11,981 bases of DNA from Ruminococcaceae bacterium UBA7135 (GCA_002492075.1 DKXD01000082.1:5825-17805); one strand, 5' to 3'. Shown: positions 1-7,556, counted from the stretch's first letter. The notes: generated from the sequence alone by a model not told the origin. Translations and numbers: made by a program.

Positions 1-82
1 TTTTCCCCGCCACAAGAGGGATAAGTACCAGAATGCTGAGATATGACAGCACACCATACAGTTTGTCATTAGAATCTTCCAT
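1..82 (-). CDS. Probable DUF4870/Tic20-like small membrane protein (N-terminal part only)
   Basis: Only the first 27 codons are present; the gene runs off the left edge. The visible protein starts MEDSNDKLYGVLSYLSILVL and continues IPLVAGK, a short polar start followed by a hydrophobic helix ending at a proline and a lysine. This 'K-x-x-x-x-LSYLSILVLIP' opening resembles DUF4870-type small multi-pass membrane proteins, whose function is not established. The start is well supported: a GGAGG ribosome binding site (plus-strand 91-95) lies 8 bases upstream of the ATG, and a near-consensus promoter lies at 119-147. The gene is therefore probably a separate transcription unit from the MBL hydrolase gene upstream. 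The family call rests on 27 residues and is tentative; that a membrane protein starts here is more certain. Confidence 0.55.
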   Translation of the reverse strand, partial: MEDSNDKLYGVLSYLSILVLIPLVAGK

Positions 83-118
83 TGAAATTACCTCCATAAA
101 TGTTATTCTTTACTAAAT

Positions 119-147
119 ACTATATCAAAAAAAGCGGGCGATGTCAA
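119..147 (-). promoter_or_regulatory. Sigma-A-type promoter for the left-edge membrane protein gene
   Basis: Read on the minus strand, TTGACA (142-147) is separated by exactly 17 bases from TATAGT (119-124), close to the ideal vegetative promoter. It points at the GGAGG and ATG at 95-80. Its -35 box abuts a long inverted repeat at 147-180, so the two elements overlap by one base. Confidence 0.8.
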
Positions 148-185
148 GCGAAAAAATTCTCGTTTGAGAATTATTTCGCTTTTTT
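147..185. terminator. 15-bp inverted repeat with T-tract; terminator or operator
   Basis: Arms 147-161 and 166-180 pair over 15 positions with one mismatch around a GTTT loop, and are followed on the plus strand by five more Ts. On the minus strand the inner part, AATTCTC/GAGAATT, is followed by TTTT, so it could end the transcript of the MBL gene, which stops at 248. Because it touches the -35 box of the next promoter, an operator role is also possible. The stem is AT-rich in its inner half, which is weaker than a typical intrinsic terminator. Confidence 0.5.
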
Positions 186-247
186 GTAGGTTCGCCTCAA
201 AAAACGATACTTTGCAGCTCTAATTCTATGCAATATTAAAGGGAAAA

Positions 248-877
248 TCACAGCTCCAACAAGTAGGGATTCGTACGTTTTTCCGTATTGATATCGGTCG
301 GGTCACCGTGCCCGCAGAATATCTTGTAATTATGCTCGATAAGCATTATTTTTTTAAGTGTTTCCCGTTCCTGAACCGGGCTTCCCGAATAACCGTCCGT
401 TCTGCCTACGCTTCCGCAGAATATCACGTCTCCCGAAAAAATGCAGTCCCACTTGTCACAGAGCAGCAGGCAGCTGCCCGCTGTGTGCCCGGGTGCATTC
501 AGCGCAAGAAAACTTGTGTCGAACAGTGAAAACTCCTCTCCGTCCCCGAAAAGATGATCGGGCTTTATCGGTTCAAACGGTATTCCGCCCATAAACCAAG
601 ACCAGCTTTTGTCCGCGCTTTGAAACATTTCGCTGTCGAGGTCAGGCGCATAGATAGGCGCACCGGTCCGGTTGTGCAGCGAAGCCGCTCCCGCGAAATG
701 ATCGTAATGTCCGTGCGTAATTATTATGGCGCCAAGCTCCCTGTCGTTAGAGTCAATGATCGCCATAACCTCTCCGGTGGATGCGGGGTCTACCACTATT
801 ACCTTGTTGTCGTCCGCGGGAATAAGGTAACAGTTTGACGCCAAAGCTCCCAAGGGAAGTCTGATTATCTTGTCCAT
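248..877 (-). CDS. MBL-fold metallo-hydrolase, glyoxalase II-like (GloB/YcbL group)
   Basis: This 209-residue protein belongs to the metallo-beta-lactamase fold hydrolases. The zinc ligands are visible: T-H-G-H-Y-D-H (His55, His57, Asp59, His60), PGHT with His131, SGD with Asp150, and GHGD with His190. This is the hydroxyacylglutathione-hydrolase-like pattern, but the C-terminal glutathione-binding domain of true GloB is absent, so the likely class is the short YcbL/YqgX type. The substrate cannot be read from sequence; a thioester is plausible. It is a soluble cytoplasmic protein with no signal peptide. The start ATG has a GAGGTG ribosome binding site (883-888). In Firmicutes a gene of this type commonly follows rel, as here, although a GIY-YIG gene sits between them. 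The 95-base gap upstream shows no convincing promoter, so cotranscription with the genes upstream is possible. Confidence 0.9.
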   Translation of the reverse strand: MDKIIRLPLGALASNCYLIPADDNKVIVVDPASTGEVMAIIDSNDRELGAIIITHGHYDHFAGAASLHNRTGAPIYAPDLDSEMFQSADKSWSWFMGGIPFEPIKPDHLFGDGEEFSLFDTSFLALNAPGHTAGSCLLLCDKWDCIFSGDVIFCGSVGRTDGYSGSPVQERETLKKIMLIEHNYKIFCGHGDPTDINTEKRTNPYLLEL

Positions 878-972
878 AAAATCACCTCATAAAACTCAGT
901 CCGATTGTCATCCGGCATATAGACTTATGTGAATGGAAAATGCATAACGGATAATTTTCTGTGCTTCGCCGC

Positions 973-1467
973 TCATTGCTTTTTAGCGCCGCCCTTGGTT
1001 TTGTTGTAGGAGTCCGTTGCGGAGAACGCTTCGATAAGCGCCGTTTCCATATCGTTCAGCCGCTTTGTTTTTACCGGAACTATCCGCACATAGGCATACT
1101 TTCCGTACTTGATATCGGCGTAAACATCGCCCTTGCCCTTGCCGTTAAAGTGGTTGTGTACTCGCTGGCAGACGTTCACCGATTGTCCGACGTATATATT
1201 CTCCCAGCCCCAAAAACGCTTTCCGCGTACGGGTCTTTCAAAGATCAAGATAACGTAGCAGCCCGAAAAATCGTTGTACTTCAGCCCTAAGTGCTCTTTT
1301 TCGCTGATTATCCATTGCTTTTCAAACTCTTCCCAATAGGTGAAGCCGCCGCGTTTGACTTTTTTTCGCAGCCGAGCTTGTTTCGCTTTGGAAGTGTTGT
1401 GAGCGGCTGTCCATAAAATTATAAGCGCCGATAAAGCCGTGAGCAGAAAAATCTGTTTTGGTTCCAT
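973..1467 (-). CDS. Membrane-anchored GIY-YIG domain protein
   Basis: The 164-residue protein has an N-terminal hydrophobic segment (about residues 5-22), a basic linker (25-40), then a GIY-YIG domain from about residue 69. The signature reads G69-C70-Y71 for GIY and Y92-V93-G94 for YIG, followed by Q-S-x-N-V-x-x-R102, H106, the metal-binding acidic residue E141 (in N-D-M-E-T-A-L-I) and N155 near the end. All residues expected of an active GIY-YIG nuclease core are therefore present. The single N-terminal helix suggests a membrane-tethered enzyme with the catalytic domain in the cytoplasm; topology is inference from the positive linker. It starts 18 bases after the rel stop, with only a weak ribosome binding site, so it may depend on rel translation. 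No DNA-binding module is seen beyond the nuclease domain. The biological target is unknown. Confidence 0.8.
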   Translation of the reverse strand: MEPKQIFLLTALSALIILWTAAHNTSKAKQARLRKKVKRGGFTYWEEFEKQWIISEKEHLGLKYNDFSGCYVILIFERPVRGKRFWGWENIYVGQSVNVCQRVHNHFNGKGKGDVYADIKYGKYAYVRIVPVKTKRLNDMETALIEAFSATDSYNKTKGGAKKQ

Positions 1468-1485
1468 AATGCCGATATTTGTCCG

Positions 1486-3660
1486 TTATTGTTTCCCGGT
1501 TCTTTCCACGGAAATGACCCCGGGTATCTTCCGCAAACGAAGCATTAAATTCGCAAGCTGCTCCACACCCGCTATTTCGATGGTTATTATAAGCTCGGTG
1601 TTGCCGTTTTTCAGGCGGTGCATGTTCATTTCGTTCATAGAAATGCGGTTTATTGCTATTGCGGCGGTGATATCCGCGATAATGGAGCTTTTTTGCTCGG
1701 CGATGATATTGATAGTCGCGCGGTAGGTTTCGTCATCTACGCCCGCCCATGACGCTTTTATCCAGCGATCCTTGTTTTCGGCGCTGTCCATATTGTTGAT
1801 GACGTTTATGCAGTCCTGCTTGTGGATCGACACTCCGAAGCCGCGCGTTACGAAGCCGATTATCGGGTCGCCCGGAAGCGGATTGCAGCACTGCGCGAAT
1901 TTGATAAGGCAGTTATCCACGCCCTCTACTATTATGCCCTTTTGACGCGAGCGGCGGTTGGTCGCCTCGGTTATTTCATCACCTGTGGGCAGCGTCTGTG
2001 ATTGTTCCTTTTGGGCGCGCGACTGCGCTTCTTTTATGCGCTGTATTATCTTCGACATTGAAACGCCGCCGTAGCCTATCGCCGCATAAAGATCGTCGAC
2101 CGAATCGAAACGCGCTCTGTGCGCGGTATCCTCAAGAAGCTCGGGAGTGTTTTGTATGCCGTTTCGCTTGAATTCGCGCTCAAGCTCGTCGCGGCCGCAC
2201 ACGATGTTCTCCTCGCGGCGCTCCTTTTTGAACCACGAGCGTATCTTGGTTTTCGCGCCCGTAGTCTTGGCGATATCAAGCCAGTTTCTGTTGGGTCCGT
2301 AGTTTGGCGAGCCGCTGGTGAATATTTCTATGATATCGCCGGTCTTAACCTGATAATCAAACTGCACCATGCGCCCGCCGACTTTCGCGCCCGTCATTTT
2401 ATTGCCTATCTCCGTGTGAATGGCATAGGCGAAATCGATAACGTTCGCGCCGTTGGGCAGCGCGAAAACGTCTCCCTTAGGGCTGAACACATACACCTCG
2501 TCCTGAGAGAGGTCGGTCTTGATGGCGTCTGTTATCTGCTCTACATCGTCGGATTCCTGCTGACGTTCAAGAAGCTGACGTATCCAGTCGAAGCGCTGTT
2601 CGCCCGCTACCGAGCCATTAAGCCCCGCCTTGTATTTCCAATGCGCTGCGATACCGTATTGCGCGGTGTTGTGCATTTCCACGGTGCGTATCTGTACCTC
2701 GAACGGTATGCCCTCCTTGCCGATAACGGTGGTGTGCAGCGACTGATAGCGGTTGGGTTTGGGCGTCGCGATGTAATCCTTGAAGCGATAGGGCATGGGG
2801 CTGAACAGGTCGTGTATAACGCCGAGAACGTTGTAGCACTCTATGACGGAATGTACGATTATTCTTACAGCGTAGATATCGTATATCTCGTCGAACGGCT
2901 TGTTTTTGACGTACATCTTTTTATATATCGAGAATATGGACTTCACGCGTCCCTCAATTATGGGTTCGGGTTTGATATCGGTGATACGCGAACGGATGCG
3001 CTCGATGATATGGTCGATAAACGAATCGCGTTCTTCCTTGTGAACGTCCAGAAGACGCTCTATCTCCTTGCAGCCGTAGGGGTCGAGATAGTGTATGGCT
3101 ATACTCTCCATTTCCTCCTTAACATCGCTCATACCCAGACGGTGAGCGATCGGCGCGTAGAAGTTCATCGTTTCAAGAGAGGTCTTGCGCTGCTTGTGGG
3201 GAGGACGCGCGTAAAGAGTCCGCATATTGTGGAGACGGTCGGCAAGCTTTATGATGATGACGCGGATATCCTTGCTCATTGCCATCAGTATTTTGCGGAT
3301 ATTTTCCGCTTGCTGTTCCTCTTTTGTGTTCAGCGGCACCTGACCTATTTTTGTAACACCGTCCACCATTAGAGCCACATCTTCGCCGAATTGACGGCGT
3401 ATATCTTCAAGAGACGTATCGGTGTCCTCAACAACGTCATGGAGAAGCGCCGCGCAGATAGTATCGGTGTCCATGTGGTAGTCGAGAAGAATGCTCGCTA
3501 CAGACAGCGGGTGAGTAATGTATTTCTCTCCCGACGAGCGCATTTGCCCCTCGTGAGCCGCGTCGGCAAGCTCGTAGGCGCGTTTTATTTTTCCGATATC
3601 GTATCGCTTGTCGATCTCGTTTATTTTCTCTATCAGAGAATCTATCGTTATCGTATCCAT
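1486..3660 (-). CDS. rel: Bifunctional (p)ppGpp synthetase/hydrolase (Rel/SpoT family)
   Basis: This 724-residue enzyme makes and degrades the alarmone (p)ppGpp and controls the stringent response. The N-terminal HD hydrolase domain is intact: H50, the H74-D75 pair in LLHDVVEDT, and D141 in KLADRLHNM. The synthetase domain (about 230-345) carries R-F-K-D at 292-295, the loop typical of bifunctional enzymes rather than RelA-only ones, then PKPNRYQSLHT and E321 in FEVQIRT. A TGS domain (about 386-449) follows. A cysteine-rich region has C584, C591, C592 and C617. A C-terminal ACT domain begins near 647. Length and order match full-length Firmicute Rel, so it should respond to stalled ribosomes. 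The ATG has a GGGGGAG ribosome binding site nearby. Upstream lies a repeat-bearing gap after recJ; no clear promoter was found there. Confidence 0.97.
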   Translation of the reverse strand: MDTITIDSLIEKINEIDKRYDIGKIKRAYELADAAHEGQMRSSGEKYITHPLSVASILLDYHMDTDTICAALLHDVVEDTDTSLEDIRRQFGEDVALMVDGVTKIGQVPLNTKEEQQAENIRKILMAMSKDIRVIIIKLADRLHNMRTLYARPPHKQRKTSLETMNFYAPIAHRLGMSDVKEEMESIAIHYLDPYGCKEIERLLDVHKEERDSFIDHIIERIRSRITDIKPEPIIEGRVKSIFSIYKKMYVKNKPFDEIYDIYAVRIIVHSVIECYNVLGVIHDLFSPMPYRFKDYIATPKPNRYQSLHTTVIGKEGIPFEVQIRTVEMHNTAQYGIAAHWKYKAGLNGSVAGEQRFDWIRQLLERQQESDDVEQITDAIKTDLSQDEVYVFSPKGDVFALPNGANVIDFAYAIHTEIGNKMTGAKVGGRMVQFDYQVKTGDIIEIFTSGSPNYGPNRNWLDIAKTTGAKTKIRSWFKKERREENIVCGRDELEREFKRNGIQNTPELLEDTAHRARFDSVDDLYAAIGYGGVSMSKIIQRIKEAQSRAQKEQSQTLPTGDEITEATNRRSRQKGIIVEGVDNCLIKFAQCCNPLPGDPIIGFVTRGFGVSIHKQDCINVINNMDSAENKDRWIKASWAGVDDETYRATINIIAEQKSSIIADITAAIAINRISMNEMNMHRLKNGNTELIITIEIAGVEQLANLMLRLRKIPGVISVERTGKQ

Positions 3661-3675
3661 TAAGCTCCCCCAATG

Positions 3676-3703
3676 CAGTATACAGTTGATAGTGTACAGT
3701 TAA
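3676..3703. repeat. Four degenerate 7-bp tandem repeats (CAGTTGA-like)
   Basis: Reading the plus strand in steps of seven gives CAGTATA, CAGTTGA, TAGTGTA and CAGTTAA. All four share an AGT core at the same offset and end in A. They lie in the rel 5' region, just ahead of the ribosome binding site, and are followed one base later by a palindrome at 3705-3720. The pair looks like a decayed interspersed repeat, but a second copy is not present in this window. Confidence 0.55.
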
Positions 3704-3704
3704 T

Positions 3705-3720
3705 GTGCGGCGCTCCGCAC
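3705..3720. repeat. GTGCGG-CGCT-CCGCAC palindrome
   Basis: Perfect 6-bp GC-rich arms enclose a 4-base loop. There is no T-tract on either side, so it is not a canonical terminator. It sits directly beside the heptamer repeats upstream of rel and would form a hairpin in any rel leader transcript. Confidence 0.6.
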
Positions 3721-3746
3721 CGCGGCGGCTGTATAATATTTATTTG

Positions 3747-3772
3747 TTCTCTTCCCGTTTTGCGGGGGAGAA
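3747..3772. other. Hairpin in the recJ-rel gap
   Basis: On the plus strand TTCTC-TT-CCCG, loop TTTTG, then CGGG-G-GAGAA gives nine base pairs with an asymmetric internal loop. It lies about 40 bases after the recJ stop and may slow or end recJ transcripts, but no T-tract follows on the minus strand. Confidence 0.35.
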
Positions 3773-3811
3773 AATGCTGATTTAATGCGCTTTTTAACGG
3801 TACAGCAACCG

Positions 3812-5836
3812 TCAGCTTTTAACCGTCAATTGTTTTCTCAGTTCCGCCAGCAGCCCGCTTTGGAACAGATCGTGCTTTTCCGTTACGGGAACGGTTTTCG
3901 GAGCATCGTTTGTGTATTCTATCATACCCGCCTCGAAAAATGCGTCCAGCGTTATCCGCAGCATGCAGTAATTCGGGGCGCCCTCCGACATTGCAAGCTC
4001 CATGGGGGTACACGCTCCGTTTGCTTTGCGCACGATATCGTATATCGCCATAAGCTCCTTGCGGCTTTGCGGAATAACTCGCGGCGCCAGTCTTTCGTCA
4101 CAGCCTTCGCCGCGGGATATTTCCTCGTAAACGCGCTCGGCGGCGAGAAACCTGTCCTCTCGAAAGCCTGCGGGTCGATAGTCGACAAGTCGCAGCTGAA
4201 CGCTTTCACTGTCGTTGTATTCGTTTATTTCAGCAACGGCAATGAGGTCTATTTTGTCGCCGACTTTCGGGAAAAATTTGGCGAACGGTATCTTGAACGT
4301 TATAACGCGCAGCGAATGGTTATCCTGCTCTATTTCGAACGAGGTGTATTTTCCGTCTTTAAGCGAACGTTTGGACTTTATTGAGCAGTTTCTCAGCAGA
4401 AAGAGCGGTATCGGGTTGCGCACTCCGCAAGGTTCCAGCAGCGAAAGTTTTTTTACATTATCGACAGTAAGTGTCGATACAGGTACTTCCATATCCGCGT
4501 TAAGTGAGACTGTCGGCATTTTGGGATAATGCTCTCGCGAGTATTCGTATATCTGTTTTGTAAATTCGTCGATCTTGTCCGCAGGCAGCGAAAAGCCGCC
4601 CGCGCCCGGGTGTCCGCCGAATTTTGTAAGGCACGCCGAACACTCGGAAAGCATTTTGTGTGCTGAAAAGCCCTCGATGCTCCTCATAGAGCCGCGAGCC
4701 TCATCGCCCTCCGTGGAAATGATAACGATGGGTCTATCGTACTTTTCCAATATATTTGAGCAAACTATCCCTATAACTCCGCAGTGCCAGCCCTCACTGC
4801 TTAATACGATAACTCGCTGCTTTGCAATAAGCGGGTCGCGGGAAATTTGTTCGTTTATCTCGCGGATTATCTTGTCTTCCTCCGATTTGCGTTTTCCGTT
4901 CAGATCCGAGAGTTCTTCGGCGATGCGTTTGGCGGTTTCGGCGTCATCATCGCACAGCAAGAGCCGCAGGGCTTTTTCCGGGCTGTCCATTCTTCCGGCC
5001 GCGTTTATTCTCGGGCACACTGTGAACGCGATGTCCGTGGACGTAATATTATCCGCAGAACGCGACGCGGAGTGTATCAAAGCAGTAAGTCCCGCGTTTT
5101 GTTCGTTTTTGATGTTTTCAAGCCCGCGCTGTACTATGTATCGATTCTCGCCCTTAAGCGGCATAACGTCGCCGATAGTTCCCACCGCCGCCAAGTGAGC
5201 GTATGTGTCGAGTACAAACTCCTCGTCCTCTTCAAGAGCGATAATGAGTTTCAGAGCAACTCCCGCGCCGCACAGATCCTTAAACGGCGAACGGTCATCG
5301 GCGCGGTTGGGGTCGATACAAGCGCCGCAGTCGGGAAGCTCCAAGCCGGGCTGGTGGTGATCGGTGACGACAAGCTCCACACCCTTTTCTTTCAAGAACC
5401 GAGCCTCTTCAAGTGCTGAAATGCCGTTATCTACCGTAATGACAAGCTGTGTACCTTTGCTTATTATCTTTTCCAGAGCGGGAATGTTCATACCATACCC
5501 CTCACTGCGTTCGGGTATGTAGTAATTAACGTTTGCGCCCTGCGCTTCAAGATAGCTGTACATTATGGCGGCGGCGGTAACTCCGTCGCAGTCATAATCT
5601 CCGTAAACGGTTATCATTTTGTCCTCGTCAAGCGCTGAACATATTATTTCGACAGCTTTATCGACGTCGCGCATAAGAAGCGGGTCGGAAAGGTTTTTGC
5701 AGCCGAAGAAGCTTTGCGCCGCCTCAATGGTGTTTATTCCGCGGCGTACCAATATCCCTCCGAAAAAATCTCCGAATTCCCTGACAACATCATTGCCGCC
5801 GTTTACCGGGACGTTTGTAACTGTCCATTTTTTCAT
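3812..5836 (-). CDS. recJ: Single-stranded-DNA-specific 5'-3' exonuclease RecJ
   Basis: RecJ degrades single-stranded DNA 5' to 3' in recombination and mismatch or base-excision repair. The chosen start gives 674 residues. The DHH phosphoesterase core is complete: D-Y-D-C-D-G (80-85), V-D-N-G (from 135), T-D-H-H (158-161) and G-D near 223. The DHHA1 domain ends in G-G-H-P-G-A-G-G (407-414), preceded by GWHCGVIGIV. An OB-like region and a longer C-terminal extension follow. The start at 5836 is preferred because AAGAGGT (5843-5849) sits six bases upstream; the frame remains open to 5911 but the added residues (MSPKQATTHN...) do not resemble RecJ and lack a ribosome binding site. purB lies upstream with a structured 172-base gap, and rel follows, a common Firmicute order. 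The usual apt gene between recJ and rel is missing. Confidence 0.96.
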   Translation of the reverse strand: MKKWTVTNVPVNGGNDVVREFGDFFGGILVRRGINTIEAAQSFFGCKNLSDPLLMRDVDKAVEIICSALDEDKMITVYGDYDCDGVTAAAIMYSYLEAQGANVNYYIPERSEGYGMNIPALEKIISKGTQLVITVDNGISALEEARFLKEKGVELVVTDHHQPGLELPDCGACIDPNRADDRSPFKDLCGAGVALKLIIALEEDEEFVLDTYAHLAAVGTIGDVMPLKGENRYIVQRGLENIKNEQNAGLTALIHSASRSADNITSTDIAFTVCPRINAAGRMDSPEKALRLLLCDDDAETAKRIAEELSDLNGKRKSEEDKIIREINEQISRDPLIAKQRVIVLSSEGWHCGVIGIVCSNILEKYDRPIVIISTEGDEARGSMRSIEGFSAHKMLSECSACLTKFGGHPGAGGFSLPADKIDEFTKQIYEYSREHYPKMPTVSLNADMEVPVSTLTVDNVKKLSLLEPCGVRNPIPLFLLRNCSIKSKRSLKDGKYTSFEIEQDNHSLRVITFKIPFAKFFPKVGDKIDLIAVAEINEYNDSESVQLRLVDYRPAGFREDRFLAAERVYEEISRGEGCDERLAPRVIPQSRKELMAIYDIVRKANGACTPMELAMSEGAPNYCMLRITLDAFFEAGMIEYTNDAPKTVPVTEKHDLFQSGLLAELRKQLTVKS

Positions 5837-5912
5837 ATAACTACCTCTTGTTTTAGAATTGCAGTCCGTTTTGACTGCGTTGTTATGTGTTGTCGCTTGT
5901 TTCGGGGACATT

Positions 5913-6000
5913 AGAGTTCATCGCGTTTCGCGCATATCAAACTCATACGCTGCCGGGCGTTCGAGAATGAACTCTCACGCCCGAACCTGCTCGGGCGTGA
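5913..6000 (-). promoter_or_regulatory. Structured purB-recJ intergenic RNA with alternative hairpins
   Basis: In the minus-strand transcript a perfect 10-bp hairpin (TCACGCCCGA at 6000-5991 with TCGGGCGTGA at 5984-5975) is followed by AGAGTTCAT (5975-5967), which pairs with ATGAACTCT (5921-5913). Inside that 9-bp stem lies a small CGCG-AAA-CGCG hairpin (5932-5922). A competing 11-bp hairpin pairs 5983-5973 with 5966-5954, with a two-base bulge, and excludes both others. Another 6-bp hairpin, GCAGTC/GACTGC, lies closer to recJ. No promoter was found here. The function is unknown: a purB terminator, a processing site or a recJ leader control element are all possible. Confidence 0.5.
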
Positions 6001-6008
6001 TTTTAAGA

Positions 6009-7448
6009 TCAAACACTAAGCTCCGCAGTTTCTCCGAGGATATCTTTGTTGGCTTCGAGTATAGGGTCAATAAGCTCGTTGAGGAATTCCGTGACCTGTT
6101 CGGGGGCGCATCCAACGTACAATTCGGGAACGAGAAATTCGTCTATTTCCTCGCGGGAAACCCCGAAGATCGGGTCGGCGGCAATCCTGTCGGCAAGATC
6201 GTTCTCCTTTCCGTTGACGCGTATCTCGTAGGACGCGTTGTGAGAGTGAACTCTCAGGTGCTCGTGAAGCTCTTGGCGATTTCCGCCGCGCTCTACGGCT
6301 CTCATCATAATGTTTTCGGTAGCCATAAACGGCAGCTTTGCCATAAGGCGGCGGCGGATCATTTCGGGGTAGACTTCCAAGCCGTCGGTGACGTTCAGCA
6401 TAATGTTCAGTATAGCGTCCGTGCCGAGGAACGCTTCCGCTACGGAAACGCGCTTGTTCGCGCTGTCGTCAAGCGTTCTCTCAAACCACTGCGTGCCCGC
6501 CGTGAACGCGGGGTTCAGCGAATCTATCATCACATATCTCGCAAGCGAGGTAATGCGCTCGCTGCGCATGGGGTTGCGCTTGTACGGCATAGCCGAGGAG
6601 CCTATCTGCTTTTTCTCGAACGGCTCCGCCATTTCCTCAAAATTCTGGAGAAGTCTGAGGTCATTGGAGAATTTCGAGCAGGTCTGCGCCACTCCCGAAA
6701 GAGCAGCCAGCACTTGACTGTCCACCTTGCGCGAGTATGTTTGACCGCTTACGGGCACACACGCGTCAAAGCCCATTTCCTTGGCGATCATATTTTCAAG
6801 CTCTTTTATTTTGAAAATGTCGCCGTTGAACAGCTCCTTAAATGACGCCTGCGTTCCGGTAGTGCCTTTTTGCCCAAGCAGCTTGAGATTGCTTATGCGG
6901 TATTCGACCTCTTCAAGATCCATAAGCAGCTCGTTCATCCACAGCGTGGCGCGTTTGCCGACCGTAGTGGGCTGCGCGGGCTGAAGATGAGTGTACGCCA
7001 AGCACGGCATATCCTTGTATTCATCGGCGAACTTCGCAAGATTTGCAAGCACATTGATAATCTTCTTGCGGACTATTTTTAGAGCGTCGCGCATAATGAT
7101 GATGTCGGTGTTATCGCCGACATAGCACGATGTAGCGCCGAGGTGGATTATTCCCGCCGCCTTAGGACACTGCACCCCATAGGCATAAACATGGCTCATC
7201 ACATCGTGGCGAACCTCTTTTTCGCGGGCTTCGGCGACGTCGTAGTTGATATCGTTTATGTGAGCTTCAAGCTCGTCTACCTGTTCTTGAGTAACGGGCA
7301 AGCCGAGCTTCATCTCTCCGCGGGCCAAAGCCACCCACAGCTTTCTCCAGGTGGAGAACTTTTTGTCTGCGGAAAAAACGTATTGCATTTCTTTGCTCGC
7401 GTAGCGTGTGCAGAACGGACTTTCGTATGAGTTTCTGTTATCGGACAT
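6009..7448 (-). CDS. purB: Adenylosuccinate lyase
   Basis: PurB cleaves adenylosuccinate to AMP and SAICAR to AICAR, each time releasing fumarate, so it acts twice in purine synthesis. The 479-residue protein shows the fumarase/aspartase superfamily signature G-S-S-A-M-P-Y-K-R-N-P (283-293), including the mobile-loop catalytic serine. It also has T-H-L-Q-P-A-Q-P-T-T (153-162) with the general-acid histidine, and an H-D-V region near residue 81. The length matches the longer PurB type found in many Clostridia rather than the roughly 430-residue B. subtilis form. The ATG at 7448 is chosen because AAGGAG (7457-7462) lies eight bases upstream; a GTG three codons earlier overlaps that ribosome binding site. 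It has its own promoter (7587-7615) and a leader with predicted structure. It is the first gene of a possible purB-recJ transcript. Confidence 0.97.
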   Translation of the reverse strand: MSDNRNSYESPFCTRYASKEMQYVFSADKKFSTWRKLWVALARGEMKLGLPVTQEQVDELEAHINDINYDVAEAREKEVRHDVMSHVYAYGVQCPKAAGIIHLGATSCYVGDNTDIIIMRDALKIVRKKIINVLANLAKFADEYKDMPCLAYTHLQPAQPTTVGKRATLWMNELLMDLEEVEYRISNLKLLGQKGTTGTQASFKELFNGDIFKIKELENMIAKEMGFDACVPVSGQTYSRKVDSQVLAALSGVAQTCSKFSNDLRLLQNFEEMAEPFEKKQIGSSAMPYKRNPMRSERITSLARYVMIDSLNPAFTAGTQWFERTLDDSANKRVSVAEAFLGTDAILNIMLNVTDGLEVYPEMIRRRLMAKLPFMATENIMMRAVERGGNRQELHEHLRVHSHNASYEIRVNGKENDLADRIAADPIFGVSREEIDEFLVPELYVGCAPEQVTEFLNELIDPILEANKDILGETAELSV

Positions 7449-7494
7449 ATTGAACACTCCTTAAATTACGATCGGAAAATCGCCGTTCGGATAG

Positions 7495-7556
7495 CTTTCG
7501 TAACGATAAGCGTTATTTTATGTGCTTTTCCCCGCCAAGGGCGGGGAAAACGAAAG
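7495..7556 (-). promoter_or_regulatory. Possible three-way-junction RNA in the purB 5' leader
   Basis: Within the predicted roughly 130-base purB leader, CTTTCGT (minus strand, 7556-7550) pairs with ACGAAAG (7501-7495). Enclosed are an 11-bp hairpin, TTTTCCCCGCC/GGCGGGGAAAA with a 3-base loop (7550-7526), and TAACG-CTTAT-CGTTA (7515-7501). The stems share a base at their junctions, so the ends are approximate. I do not recognise the purine riboswitch core in it. Whether it binds a ligand or protein is unknown; the strong 11-bp hairpin alone is certain from sequence. Confidence 0.4.

Noticed and set aside
2119..3372. 417-codon open frame on the plus strand
   Set aside because: It is fully antisense to rel, whose protein is unmistakable; it has no recognisable domain and no ribosome binding site.
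5837..5911. 25-codon N-terminal extension of RecJ
   Set aside because: The extra residues do not resemble RecJ, and AAGAGGT sits at the right distance only for the start at 5836.
5859..6845. 328-codon open frame on the plus strand
   Set aside because: It is antisense to purB and the gap before recJ, has no family resemblance and no ribosome binding site.
7449..7457. GTG start for PurB three codons upstream
   Set aside because: The GTG overlaps the AAGGAG ribosome binding site, which is eight bases from the ATG at 7448.
7475..7495. CCGAAC in the purB leader as a PurR box
   Set aside because: Only a single partial core is present, it lies downstream of the promoter, and the flanking bases do not match a paired PurBox.
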